NCBI GenBank assembly: GCA_026315105.1
Contig: CM048744.1
Span: forward strand, 353,959,168-354,023,167
Origin: Locusta migratoria
Lineage: Eukaryota; Arthropoda; Insecta; Orthoptera; Acrididae
Direction: 5' to 3'
Length of the DNA stretch: 64,000 nt
Shown: in pieces, positions 1 to 9,522 of the stretch
Position numbering within the stretch: position 1 is the stretch's first letter
How the letters are laid out: each line of letters opens with the position of its first letter
Position numbers and translations under genes: made by a program
The notes under the pieces: generated by a model
Databases searched by the model: none
What the model saw: the letters and a program-made list of their open reading frames with translations, nothing else
Told to the model about the DNA's origin: nothing

Positions 1-167
1 AAGCAGTAAACGTATGGTCACTCCCTACTCTGTAGCGTGGTAATGCGCCGTCTTTGTTTGTTAATTGTGTATTTTAACTGCCTGAATCGCATAAAGGTAA
101 AAAAATATTTGGTACAGTGCAGTGCAGTGAAAAGAAAGAACCGTGTGTCAGTAGTTCCGTTTTTATT

Positions 168-277
168 ATGAGCAGCAATAAAAGAAAAGGCGGCCGATGG
201 TGTTCAGCACCTAATTGGCGCAAAGTAAGGATATAAGTTTCTTCACCTTCCCAAAAGTTGCTGAGCAGTAAGCGAAC
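168..277 (+). pseudogene. THAP-type zinc-finger fragment (broken)
   Basis: An ATG at 168 opens a short frame reading MSSNKRKGGRWCSAPNW, which resembles the start of a THAP domain (C-x-APNC). The expected second Cys is Trp here. The frame stops at the TAA in the ATATAAG context, but a shifted frame continues with SFFTFPKVAEQ, like the THAP FxFPK motif, and then stops. THAP domains are C2CH DNA-binding modules of P-element transposases and some host proteins. The rest of the domain (AVPTIF-like end, distal Cys/His) is not visible. The GTAAG at the break could be read as a splice donor, so a real first exon cannot be excluded. A decayed transposon-derived fragment seems likelier. Confidence 0.4.
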
Positions 278-1104
278 GTCGGTATATGTGTAGTGAAAGT
301 TAAATGTTTTCAGTTTCGAATGAGAGCAATGTGTGCTTAATTATTAAAAGTAGCCTTGCTTCTTCTCTTGACGATAACTCTCGCTGTTGCAATTGGTGCA
401 GGTCATCAGCATCGAAATGTTGAAGTAGATTTATATTTTATAAGTTTAATGTTGCAGGGAATAATTTAAAATGAATGACAAAGAATATTGCGTAAGTAGT
501 CAGGTAAAATTTTACTTACGGCATTGGAGGCGTAGTGTGCTAATGTTGGAAACGAATGCTCTTCTGATACTCAAACAAATAGATTAAGGGGAATAATTAT
601 TTTACGCTGTTCCTGCTCTGTGGTTGACAGATTCCTCTATATGCCCTTCTCCGGTCAGTAAATTAATGATACTCCCAAAGCAAATACAACTTTTATATAT
701 GCCCAGACGTCATTAGTTCTGCTAAATCTGACTCATTATTTTGTGCGAATTTATTCGTGTCAACTAAAACCTGGAAGTTGTAAAGTCACTTTCTTGTTTA
801 CAACTAATTTCCCAAACATAACTCCGCGTTATTTGAGATTTTTCTAGAGATAAGTACCAAATAAAACGATCATCGATTCCACCGTACATTTTCGTAGTTG
901 TATTAAAATTTAGGCATTTTTTTTTTCGTTGGATTACAATTAGGTGCAAGAAGAGGGCGCAAAATAGATGAGAGCATAATGAAAAGCCGCTTCCTTTTGT
1001 AAAAGTCGGTGTGATTAGCTGCAGTTCGTAAAAAGATCATTTCCAGCCAAAGTACTAAGTGGCTATAGTTCCGCATTTACTGCATTTCAATATGGCGTCG
1101 AGCG
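278..1104. other. No recognisable feature
   Basis: AT-rich sequence without an ORF of recognisable composition, tandem repeat or TIR that I could find. It lies between the THAP-like fragment and the first TIR-element remnant. Confidence 0.5.
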
Positions 1105-1174
1105 CAACGCTTGGTAACATACAGATCAAAGGCGCCGCCCCCAGCTTTCCCTTCTGTATGTTGCCTATTCTGTG

Positions 1175-1359
1175 GCCGTGGCCTCGTGGCAGGCGGCACC
1201 AGGTCTCCCCTCAGCCTCCCCTCCACGCTACCCTCTGACGTGCGAGAGGCACCCTAAGCCAGCGATGAGCCTGACACCTGCTAGCATCTTACGGAACTAC
1301 GAGGGAAGCGTAGGACAGTGGTTTAGGGGAGTCTTCTTCTCTGTATATGTTACTCTGTG
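1175..1359 (-). mobile_element. Partial CACAG-type TIR element, inverted copy
   Basis: On the minus strand this matches the 5' part of the elements at 2181-2564 and 28841-29235: terminal CACAGAGTAACATATACAGA at 1359, then the same GC-rich body up to the CCACGGC block near 1175. The other half is missing. Immediately left, 1105-1174 carries a short inverted pair (GTAACATACAG near 1108, CTGTATGTTGCC near 1153) that looks like more material from the same terminus, so the junction may be a rearranged or doubled copy. It abuts the RT fragment starting at 1360. Confidence 0.55.
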
Positions 1360-2180
1360 CCCCCGTATACCTACCGCTAACGCTCGGGACCGCCTCAATC
1401 AAATCTTTACGAAGGATGATTTGATTGACGCTATTAAAAGGACTCCTAAGGGGAAGTCCCCAGGGATTGATGGAATCCCGGTAGAATTTTATGCTCATTT
1501 TATGGAAATTTTAGCTGATACTTTTATTGCCATTGCCTGCAAAGTACAGTGAGTTGTTCCCAAACCGACCGAGTTTGTGGAAGGGACTGTAATTTTATTG
1601 CCAAAAACGAATGCGGTACCGCACGTTGCCAACCTTCGGCCCATAACGCTTTTAAATTCAGACTAAAAGATCGTGGCGCGTTGTGTGGCTAGCAGGTTGA
1701 AGCTCGTTTTACCACAGATCGTCAGTCCCCGTCTCGACCGTAACATCTTTGATAACGTGTTGGCATACGGAGACTGCGTTTGCTTCGCGACGACGCGTCT
1801 TCGAGGATGCGATACGCGGTGCTCCTGCTTGTCGATTTCAGTAATGCCTTCGACCGGCTCAGTCACTCCTACCTCCGAGTGGTGATGGAGCGACTAGGGT
1901 TTGGGCCGACATTCACTCTTGCAATCTCAAATTTGTTGTCTGCGGCAACGTCGAAAGTTCTTGTGAACAGGCAATTGAGCGCAGGTTTTCGTGTACAGCG
2001 ATCTGTATGGCAGGGGTGCCCCTTGTCGATGGTGCTGTTTTCTATCGCTCTCGACCCCCTCCTGCGATACATCCAGCCAGCGTGCCACGGCTTCCCAATG
2101 GACCCAACCTGTCTACAATGTAGGGTGTATGCCGACGATTTGGGTGTCTTTATCGATCGGCCGGTCGACCTGGACAGCGT
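1360..2180 (+). pseudogene. Reverse transcriptase palm domain of the Tx1-like element
   Basis: In order: DLIDAIKRTPKGKSPGIDG (fingers), a LRPITLLNSD*K segment with an in-frame stop, RT motif A LLVDFSNAFDRLSHSYL, motif B WQGCPLSMVLFSIALD and motif C YADDLGVFIDR. The catalytic Asp of motif A and the YADD pair are kept, but at least two frameshifts and a TAA break the frame. The segment stops at a 7-bp direct repeat (ACAGCGT, 2174-2180) where a TIR element entered. Removing that element joins DSV to HAALQNFERATGAVVSFRKT, so the insertion is younger than the ORF. Confidence 0.75.
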
Positions 2181-2564
2181 CACAGAGTAACACATATAGA
2201 GAAGCAGCCCACCCTAAACCACTATCCTACGCTCCCCTCGTAGTTCTGTAAGATGTTAGCAGGTGTCAGGCGGTTCGCTGGCTTAGGGTGCCTCTCGCAC
2301 GTCAGAGGGTAGCGTGGAGGGGAGGCTGAGGGGAGATCTAGTGCCGCCTGCCATGAGGCCACGGCTGTGTTCGGCGTTTGAGGGGAGCTGGTGGTGGGGG
2401 CAGCCGCTACCTGCCGCCTGCTCTGACCAGTTTAAAGAGCTGCTTCTGACCGCAGCGCCATCATGGGACATCTTACGGAACAGCTGGAAACCCTCTCTCC
2501 CCGCACCCCGGAGTGTAGGACCGTGCTCTTACGGAGGTTTCCCGTCTGTATATATTTGTCTGTG
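2181..2564. mobile_element. CACAG-type TIR element with 7-bp target duplication, copy 1
   Basis: A 384-bp non-coding element. The left end is CACAGAGTAACACATATAGA and the right end is the reverse complement of CACAGACAAATATATACAGA. It is flanked by ACAGCGT at 2174-2180 and 2565-2571. A second full copy at 28841-29235 aligns along its whole length and also has a 7-bp flank repeat, which validates the boundaries. No ORF resembles a transposase. A TSD of 7 bp with CA...TG ends is seen in P-like and Dada-like groups, but I cannot assign a superfamily from the TIR alone. Confidence 0.75.
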
Positions 2565-2571
2565 ACAGCGT

Positions 2572-2731
2572 CCACGCTGCCCTGCAGAATTTTGAAAGGG
2601 CAACGGGAGCGGTAGTGAGCTTCCGTAAGACGGTCCTCCTGCCTCTTACGCCTCGCGCCGCCCTCACACGACGCCCATGGTTTGAGGTGAAAGACCATCA
2701 CGATATCCTCGGTGTCACATTCTCCAATTAA
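2572..2731 (+). pseudogene. Tx1-like ORF2, segment after the RT catalytic motifs
   Basis: Reads HAALQNFERATGAVVSFRKT and on to DILGVTFSN before a TAA, continuing the RT frame broken at 2180. The position after YADD and the GAVVSFRKT motif fit RT motif D/E. The next recognisable coding piece starts near 4729. Confidence 0.65.
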
Positions 2732-2962
2732 AAGTAGTATGTGTGTGTTTGAAAGGATGCTAAAGGTAGTATGTGTGTGGCGAGCGTGTCACAGTTTTGG
2801 TTAAGAGACCGTCCCCGCTAAAATTCACAAATAAATTTTCTGTTGTGGTTTTGGTTACAAAATAATTTGACTAAGCAATGAGACTTAGTACCTTCATTTG
2901 CCCTGTTAGAATAAGTTGCAACTGACCTGGAATGCAATGATCTTACATGTACGTAGTTTGTT

Positions 2963-3153
2963 CAAATGTTTGTTAAGCTTATGGGACTTAACTACAGGGT
3001 CATCAGTCCCTAAACTTAAAAACTATTTATGAACTACTTACGAACTAGGACGGCACAAATATCCATGCCCGAGGGGGGATTCGAACCCCCCGACCGTAGT
3101 GCCGTGCTGACCGTGACTGGAGCGCCTCAGTCACCTCGGCCACCGCGGCCGGC
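2963..3153 (-). mobile_element. tRNA-derived SINE (family 1)
   Basis: On the minus strand: a class II tRNA-like head (GGCCGCGGTGGCCGAGGTGA, then GGTTCGAATCC-type B box), the shared tail domain (AAGTAGTTCATAAATAGT) and the end AACAAACATTTG. It is flanked by the 13-bp repeat TACGTAGTTTGTT at 2950-2962 and 3154-3166. Confidence 0.92.
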
Positions 3154-3329
3154 TACGTAGTTTGTTTAATGCACAGCGGATAACACTTTGAATTATACAG
3201 TAGTTAATAAGTTGACAGTAATTAAAACTCGTAATTGGTCTACGCATTAATCTCGTGTGTGAGAGACAATGTAAGCAAATGAATAGTTCAGATCTGTTAG
3301 CGTGCACCGTATACCAGTAGCCAGACTAA

Positions 3330-3625
3330 AAAAGGTAAAGCAGTCAACAATCCGAAGATTGGTTTGGACACAAAAGTGCTTTACTAGACATGGTTCTGTT
3401 TGGAGGTGGTATGCCGTTGCCTTCCTCCGACCTTTGAACTGACTTACCCAGCCAATTATAAGGGGACCTACAGTTTAACGTGGGTTCCGAACCGCGGTGC
3501 TACTCGGTATTTTTCACATGAGCAATACTGCCAGAGGTGAAAGAAGTGGAAAGTGACAGATAAAAATTCTAAGACCTGGCGGATTTGTAGTCTGGCACTC
3601 TACCACTGTGCATCCGAGGCGCACA
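3330..3625 (-). repeat. Probable second-type tRNA-related SINE
   Basis: On the minus strand the 5' part (near 3625) reads GCACAGTGGTAGAGTGCC, like a tRNA A-box region, and a GGTTCGGAACCCA B-box-like block lies near 3488. The body includes a segment about GGAGGAAGGCAACGGCATAC. The spacing is longer than in a simple tRNA head, so a rearranged or composite element is possible. No TSD was identified. Confidence 0.4.
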
Positions 3626-4728
3626 AAAGGCTATACATGCATAATTCGACTGCGAGAGCCATAAAAAAAAAGCATGCTACTACAGTGATAATTTTGTTAC
3701 TTGAATAAACAAGATGTCAAGCAAAGATGTTTGAATTTAATTGGATACCAAAATCACTGCACTTGATAATATGCCTATCTGAACAACAATTACCATACTG
3801 ATTCAACGTACTAAAAATGTCCTACAAATCTGATAAAGGTTTCAAGTCTCAAACACTGCAAATATTTCTCATCTCTTTACGTGATTTACTTCTCTTCTGA
3901 TCAGACAAATCACTTTAACTGTTACTAACATTAACTGACTCAATAATTTGAACTTTCATTAAGACTGAGAAAATCTCTAACTATGAACTTTACTACATTT
4001 ATGTACAAACTATTTCTTGCTCTCATCAATAGACCAATTGATCATGACAAAATCCCTACACTGAACTGTTCTAATTAGCACATAAATTTACAAACACAAT
4101 AATTATGCAACACTATCATAAGAAACAATGATCAGAACGGATAGCAATTCAAATTGATGAAAGGAACGAGGAACTGGTAAAATGACTCAGGGTTAAATGA
4201 TAAATGCAAGATGCACTAAACAGTATTCATTAGCAAAGAGACAAACACGAACTACAATAGTTCAAATACAGGCTAGCAGACATAACAATAGAAAAGTACA
4301 CATTACCTTATTTGAGACAGATTAATTTCCATACAAAAAATTACAATTTGCAGACTTGGCTGCGACTCTTCAAAACTGTCTGAATCTTTTACTCTTCGAG
4401 TCTAACACAGAGACAGACTAACCCGACAGTTCCAAGACCACTATTCATCGACTCAACTCTACCATAATCAGACATCGACTGTCCTTCCCGACCCTCTAAA
4501 CGCAACAACTGCCAGAGCAAGACTTACTCCAAAGATAAAACAAAGTCTTTGGTTTACAGGAAAGATATGAAAATAAGTACAGTATGTTATAACGATTAAA
4601 GAAATGGTACAAAATATTACATAAATTTATTTTCTACAGAATTATAGCTTAGGTTTTTATAACAAAACATGCTCAAGGCTGTATGACAGGCAAAAATTAA
4701 GTGAAAATTATTTTGCGTACTCCTTTTA

Positions 4729-5035
4729 CAATAACGACCAGCGGATGGAGGCATTGAACTGGAGGCGAACGCTCAACACCATCCTAGCCCTGGCGCGGAA
4801 TCACTGTTTGCGACTTTCAGAGCTGCCTGACAGAGTGAAACACCAGTATCCTGGCCAAGGTACGGTACTTGACACAGGTGTTGCCTCTCCCCAAGACCAT
4901 CGCCTGCTTCATCAATAGGGAGATATACTGGACGCTTTGGAGGGCTTGCCTCTTCAAAGTATCCTTGGAGACTTGTACGCTAAGTTGCGAGCAGGGAGGC
5001 CTCGGGTTAGTGGATTTCCCGACGCGATGCATAGC
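4729..5035 (+). pseudogene. Tx1-like ORF2, post-RT segment
   Basis: Frames read ALNWRRTLNTILALARNHCL, then, after frameshifts, INREIYWTLWRACLFKVSLE and GGLGLVDFPTRC. Tx1 and L1 relatives carry a GGLGLxD-type motif here, between RT and the C-terminal zinc motif. At least two frameshifts. Confidence 0.65.
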
Positions 5036-5934
5036 TTAAAAGCTGTGTGTATGTAGTTTGATGTTGAACCTATCGTTAAATCAGACAACAAATTGTTCAT
5101 TAACACAGCAATTTAGTTTAATTATGGCCCTTATATTGATGTATATACTGTTAAATAAGAAACAGTGCATTAAACTGATTATGTGCGCAACGGATCTTTA
5201 AACAAAACAGCTGTGGCAAGTCACCATATGAAACAGACACTGACTATACTCAAAAATTTGACTGCGAGAAAGATATTAAAAAACCACAAACCACTTTGTT
5301 AATGTTTGACTGCGAGAATTTTATGCAGATCAGTACCTGGTGATCAAAATTCAGAATCATAATCAATTAACTGCAGTGTTGCATAACAATCATTTACTAT
5401 GGCACCAATAACGAAATCTGTTCAACAAGATTACCAAAATAAATACTACACTTTAAATCCACGAATAACTAATTATCAAATGAAGGAAGTAGGTTAATCT
5501 TCTACGTAAATGAAACAGGAAAGAAAGGTCAACTTTGTTACTTATTATTAATAATCACCATTAATTACCTACATAATACAACCTTTTATAATGACATTAA
5601 ATGCAATTACCTTCATTCCAGCGGTGTTACAACGGTTTCATATTAAAACAAATACAATATAAATATTCCAAATGCAATCAGATCAACTTGCGGCACAGCA
5701 GCCTCTGCTCTACATCGGAGCCATACACACAACTCAACTGCTCTCTAAGCGAGCTGAACCACAAGTCCTCTCTCTCTGCGCGAGTTACAATGCTATGCAA
5801 TAATTATCTTTGTCAAAGATGAAACTTCACAGAGTTAAGTACACAGTAGAAGTGATATTATACATTTTCTTGCAAGCAAGTTACTCGACACAAAACAGGA
5901 GGCACAATATTAGACATTTTCTTACAAAAATATT
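5036..5934. other. Unidentified 0.9-kb insert
   Basis: AT-rich DNA between two collinear Tx1-like pieces. It contains two near-identical motifs (TTTGACTGCGAGAA at about 5260 and 5300) also seen near 3641. No ORF, TIR or TSD that I can support. Confidence 0.4.
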
Positions 5935-6160
5935 TTTTATGGACACGTTTCAAGCTTTATTCATTCGGAGAACGAAGGCAGTCCTCGTCAAGCATCCCAC
6001 CGGTCCGTCTGCGGCGTTATTTACCCACCTGAGACCAGCTTCGCTGGACGCGCCGGTGAAGCCCCTGGAGGTGCCGCACGCGCTCAACTACGTTCGCCGG
6101 TTCTTTTTCGAGAACAGTTACCTCCGTGGTCGCGAAGCGCGCGCCAACACCGTCGGCGCC

Positions 6161-6161
<1 letters not shown>
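5935..6161 (+). pseudogene. Tx1-like ORF2, C-terminal segment before a SINE
   Basis: Reads FQALFIRRTKAVLVKHPTGP and ALNYVRRFFFENSYLRGR, ending in ARANTVGAV where a SINE with a 43-base A-run entered. It resumes after 6399 as a segment containing GIPTPNKWEARIPERNWKR. An apparent longer ORF ending in a Lys run is an artefact of the A-run. Confidence 0.6.
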
Positions 6162-6162
<1 letters not shown>

Positions 6163-6208
<46 letters not shown>

Positions 6209-6399
6209 CAAATGTTTGTTAAGCTTATGGGACTTAACTACGGGGTCATCAGTCCCTAAACTTACAAACTACTTATCAACTAGCTTATCCTAAGGACGGC
6301 ACAAATATCCATGCCCTAGGGGGGATTCGAACCCGCGACCGTAGTGGCCGTGTAGACCGTGACTGAAGCGCCTCAGTCCCCTCGGCCACCGCGGACGGC
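6163..6399 (-). mobile_element. tRNA-derived SINE (family 1) with a 43-base homopolymer tail
   Basis: On the minus strand: head at the right end, B box GGGTTCGAATCC, common tail domain, CTTAACAAACATTTGAAC, then T43 (seen as A43 at 6163-6205). TSD-like TCGGCGCC at 6153-6160 and 6400-6407. It splits a Tx1-like ORF. The strand of the tail (poly-T on the SINE sense strand) is notable. Confidence 0.9.
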
Positions 6400-6566
6400 T
6401 CGGCGCCATCACTGCCGCCCCCAGGGGCATTCCGACCCCCAACAAGTGGGAGGCGCGGATACCGGAGAGGAACTGGAAGCGCATCTGGATGAACATCTGC
6501 TCGCCGTTTCTCCCGGCCGCTGTCCAAGCGACGTGGTATAAGGTCGTGAATCGCGCCGTCCAGACC

Positions 6567-6797
6567 CAACACCACGTAGAAGACAAGGCCTTACAACAAA
6601 CCGTGCCTACGTCACACGTAGAGGTCGCGGCCGCCACCTCACTGGCTGGCCGCTGGGGCACGCCTACCGCCGCGCAGCGGCCGGCCAGTCAGATGGCGGC
6701 CGGGGCCTCTAAGTAGAGCACTGTATATCTAGTGCTTTACCTCTAAGTGTGACGTAGATACGGCCTGTTGTAAGGCCTTGTCTTCTAGGTGGTGTTG
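6567..6797. mobile_element. CAACACC-type palindromic TIR element with 7-bp target duplication, copy 1
   Basis: A 231-bp GC-rich element with TIRs of about 50 bp. The left end starts CAACACCACGTAGAAGACAA and the right end is its near reverse complement (ends GGTGGTGTTG). Flanks are CCAGACC (6560-6566) and CCAGAAC (6798-6804), a 6/7 match. It interrupts the Tx1-like ORF between NRAVQT and the C-terminal zinc motif. Non-coding. A homologous copy sits at 22164-22359. Confidence 0.75.
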
Positions 6798-7257
6798 CCA
6801 GAACAATTCCAAGCTGCACTCCGTTCGCCTACTGAGTGCGGGTGACTGCCCTGAGTGCAGAACGAAGACACTATCGAGCACCGTTTTGTGTGCCGCAAGA
6901 CAGGCGAAGTGTGGGAAATCTCTAAAGGAACTGCTGGGCCAGACCACCGCGATGGCTATGCGCGAGATAACGGTGCGGGATGCAACTTTACCGGACTTGA
7001 ACCTATATCCCCTAACTGTGAAAAATGCCTCACTTTGGACCATAGGGCATGCTTTGCATGCTTATTTATACTACAGTTGACGACCAAAATAGACTTTTTG
7101 AACTATCTGTGGATGGAGAACGACACAGAACAGAAGAGACGGAAGTATCGCGACATGTTCTCCGACTCCTTGCAAGGAGCTTTGCGGAGAGCTTTATTAA
7201 CTGTCTACTGTGTAAACTACGAATTATGACTGAACGAAAACGTATTAGAGGGTATTG
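6798..7257 (+). pseudogene. Tx1-like ORF2 C-terminus with CCHC-type motif
   Basis: Contains SGDCPECRTxDTIEHRFVC-like sequence (CX2C...HX4C), the zinc motif found at the C-terminus of many LINE ORF2 proteins, then YRDMFSDSLQGALRRALL before the stop. Two frames are needed, so it is frameshifted. The following 300 bp to about 7560 is probably 3' UTR, AT-rich and T-rich. Confidence 0.6.
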
Positions 7258-7575
7258 ACTACACATCCGGAGCTCAGAATTTGTTCAGTTTGTTCTGTTT
7301 GAATTCTTCCCTTCGTTCGTAGCGACGTTGTCGTGGGAAGACTTGTGGTTTTAATTTTACTTCTACTCTTAATTTTAATTTTCATTATTATTCTCTTTCC
7401 CTTATGGGTGTGTAGTGTTTTGTTTACACTTGCTGATATCCAGTTATGGAAGAACTCTTGGTTTTCTTCATTTTATTCTCAACTTATAGTGTTTTACCAA
7501 TATCATTCACTATTGGTGGTAACACCGAGGTATTCCATTTGTTTCTTTGTTAGAGGACGGCCAATGTTATCCTGA

Positions 7576-7776
7576 GCCGGCCGCGGTGGCCGAGGGGACT
7601 AAGGCGCGTCGGTCACGGTCTGCACGGCCACTACGGTCGGGGGTTCGAATCCCCCTCGGGCATGGATATTTGTGCCGTCTTAGTTTGTAAGTAGTTCATA
7701 AGTAGTTTGTAAGTTTAGGGACTGATGACCCCGTAGTTAAGTCCCATAGACTATACAAACATTTGAACATATTTTT
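7576..7776 (+). mobile_element. tRNA-derived SINE (family 1)
   Basis: Complete head GCCGGCCGCGGTGGCCGAGG, B box GGGTTCGAATCC, tail domain and end ACAAACATTTGAACAT. I did not find a clean TSD. Confidence 0.88.
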
Positions 7777-7784
7777 AAAATGGT

Positions 7785-7977
7785 TTGGTAAACACAGGTC
7801 AACACTAATCCCCTCTGCAGCAACTTTCTGTCATTACCACTATCTCGGTTGGTGTAATGTTGTTGTCTCCACTCCGTAGAACTGACAGAAAGAGGTCGAA
7901 CCATTTTAGTTCATGCTGCCAATGACAATACTTCAGAACCTAAATATCTCAATTAATCGCCTAATTGTTTTGACCAG
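7785..7977 (+). repeat. Dispersed repeat, copy 1
   Basis: About 190 bp, shared with 29462-29658 on the same strand (common blocks CTGCAGCAACTTTCTGT and TTGTTGTCTCCACTCCGTAGAA). No coding sense, TIR or TSD recognised. Probably part of a larger element. Confidence 0.6.
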
Positions 7978-8004
7978 TTTACATAGACACAAGTTTATAG
8001 CATA

Positions 8005-8037
8005 CTAGAGAGCCATATAGAGATATAGGCTCTCTAG
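8005..8037. repeat. Short perfect hairpin
   Basis: CTAGAGAGCC at 8005-8014 is the exact reverse complement of GGCTCTCTAG at 8028-8037, with a 13-base AT-rich loop. No flanking duplication recognised. Confidence 0.6.
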
Positions 8038-8178
8038 CCAGTACACGACGCACGCGATCGTTGCGGTATGTACACGAACTGCTAGTGTCTACAACAGAAC
8101 GGAACTTATAAAAACGCGCCTCTTACAACCGATCTCAGCGAAAGAGCCATACCCAAAGACTGGAAAGTCACCCAGGTC

Positions 8179-8379
8179 GCAGGCCGCGGTGGCCGCGCGG
8201 TCTGCGGCGTGCCAGTCACGGTCTACACGGCTACTGCGGTCGGGGGTTCGAATCCCCACTCGAGCATGGATGTTTGTGCCGTCTTTAGTATAAACTAGTT
8301 CATAAGTGGTTTGTAAGTTTAGAGGCTGATGACCCCGTAATTCAGTCCCATAAGCTCTACAAACATTTCTTATTTCTTG
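8179..8379 (+). mobile_element. tRNA-derived SINE (family 1) in a Jockey-like LINE
   Basis: Head GCCGCGGTGGCCGCGCGGTC, B box GGGTTCGAATCC, tail AGTTTAGAGGCTGATGACC and end CTACAAACATTTC. TSD CCCAGGTC at 8171-8178 and 8380-8387. It splits the RT between KVTQV and the following IPIFKK-like stretch. Confidence 0.88.
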
Positions 8380-8715
8380 CCCAGGTCATTCCAATATTCA
8401 AGAAAGACAATAGGAGCGATACCCAAAATTACAGGCCCATTTGCAGTAGGATTTTGGAACATATACTTTCCAATCCCGAAGAGAATACCTATTAACCAAT
8501 AGTCTACACGGATTCAGAAAGAGAGCGATACACAGCTTGCCCTTTATTCACATGAAGTGATAAGTGCCATCGACAAGGGATCTCAGATCGATTCCATATT
8601 TCTAGATTTCCGGAAGGCATTTGACACTGTACCTTACAAGCGGCTTCTAATGAAATTGCGTGCTTATGGAATATCGCCCCAATTGTGCGACTGGATTCGC
8701 GATTTCCTATCAGAA

Positions 8716-8888
8716 TGTTCAAATGTTTGTTAAGCTTATGGGACTTAACTACGTGGTCATCAGTCCCTAAACTTACAAACTACTTATGAACTACCTTAAA
8801 CTAAAGACGGCACAAAAATCCATGCCACCGTAGTGGCCGTGCAGACCGTGACTGAAGAGCCTCAGTCTCCTCGGCCACCGCTGCCGGC
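8716..8888 (-). mobile_element. tRNA-derived SINE lacking its B box
   Basis: Minus-strand family 1 SINE with a perfect 12-bp TSD (TTCCTATCAGAA, 8704-8715 and 8889-8900). The B-box block (GGGTTCGAATCC) is deleted exactly between CATGCC and CCGTAG. It interrupts the RT at IRDFLSE. Confidence 0.9.
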
Positions 8889-9177
8889 TTCCTATCAGAA
8901 AGGACACAGTTTGTAGTAATTAACGGTAGGTCATCGAGTAAAACAGAAGTGACATATGGCGTTCCCCAGGGAAGCTTATAGGTCCCCTACTCTTCACTGT
9001 GTTTATAAACGATTTTGGAGACATTCTGCATAGCTCTCTTAGACTGTTCGTTTATCGGTTAGTGAAGTCAACAGAGGTTCAAAAGCAACTGCAAAGCGAT
9101 TTAGACAAAATTTCTACATGGTACGAATATTGCCAATTAACACTAAATAATGAAAAGTGTGAAGTAATACACATGAC

Positions 9178-9522
9178 CAGCCATGGGAATTTCAAAAAAC
9201 ACCTACATACAATGGGAATAACAGAAGAGGACCCTAAATGTAGGATATGTGATGACGGTGATGAAACTGCATCACATATAATCTTCGAATGCCTTGCATT
9301 GGAGAGTAAAAGGTACAGAACATTTGGGACAACCAGACCCGAAGAAATTGTGTCTAATAAAGAACTGATAAAGGGACTCCTTGCACTGTTCAAGGGCATT
9401 GGTTGGCTTTACTAGATATACAGGGAGCGATACCGCACAATAAACTTAGTTTTGGTGCGGGCAGTGGCGGGTTGCACCAAGACTGTTTTGGCTTCCCTGT
9501 AAAAAAAATCAAAATCAAAATC
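9178..9522 (+). mobile_element. 5'-truncated 3' end of an RNase H-type LINE
   Basis: 345 bp nearly identical to 13023-13370. It encodes HGNFKKHLHTMGI and the CRICDDGDETASHIIFEC zinc motif, through GIGWLY and a stop, then 3' UTR and a (ATCAAA)n-like tail. Flanked by a perfect 12-bp TSD, AATACACATGAC (9166-9177 and 9523-9534). Typical of target-primed reverse transcription with 5' truncation. It splits the Jockey-like ORF after CEVIHM. Confidence 0.92.

Larger units (their letters stand above)
2732..4728. other. Unidentified insert in the Tx1-like element
   Basis: About 2 kb separating two collinear ORF2 pieces. It contains a SINE (2963-3153) and a second tRNA-related repeat (about 3330-3625). 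The remaining AT-rich 3.65-4.73 kb holds no ORF I recognise. A short motif near 3641 (TTCGACTGCGAGAG) recurs in variant form at about 5256 and 5299 in the next insert, hinting that both inserts come from related elements. No clear TIR or TSD was found. Confidence 0.4.
1360..7260 (+). mobile_element. Tx1/L1-like non-LTR retrotransposon ORF2, multiply interrupted
   Basis: Pieces of one reverse transcriptase ORF occur in collinear order: 1360-2180 and 2572-2731 (RT), 4729-5035 (post-RT region with the GGLGLVDFPTR motif typical of Tx1-like proteins), 5935-6161, 6399-6566 (TWYKVVN motif) and 6798-7257 (C-terminal CPEC-H-C zinc motif). They are separated by a TIR element, two unidentified inserts of about 2.0 and 0.9 kb, a SINE and a second TIR element. 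The clade call rests on the GCPLSMVLFSIALDPLL block and the C-terminal motifs, from family knowledge. Stops and frameshifts show the copy is dead. Confidence 0.75.

Noticed and set aside
5810..6259. 149-codon plus-strand ORF ending in a Lys run
   Set aside because: A chimera: Tx1-like coding sequence read into the A43 tail and body of an inserted SINE.
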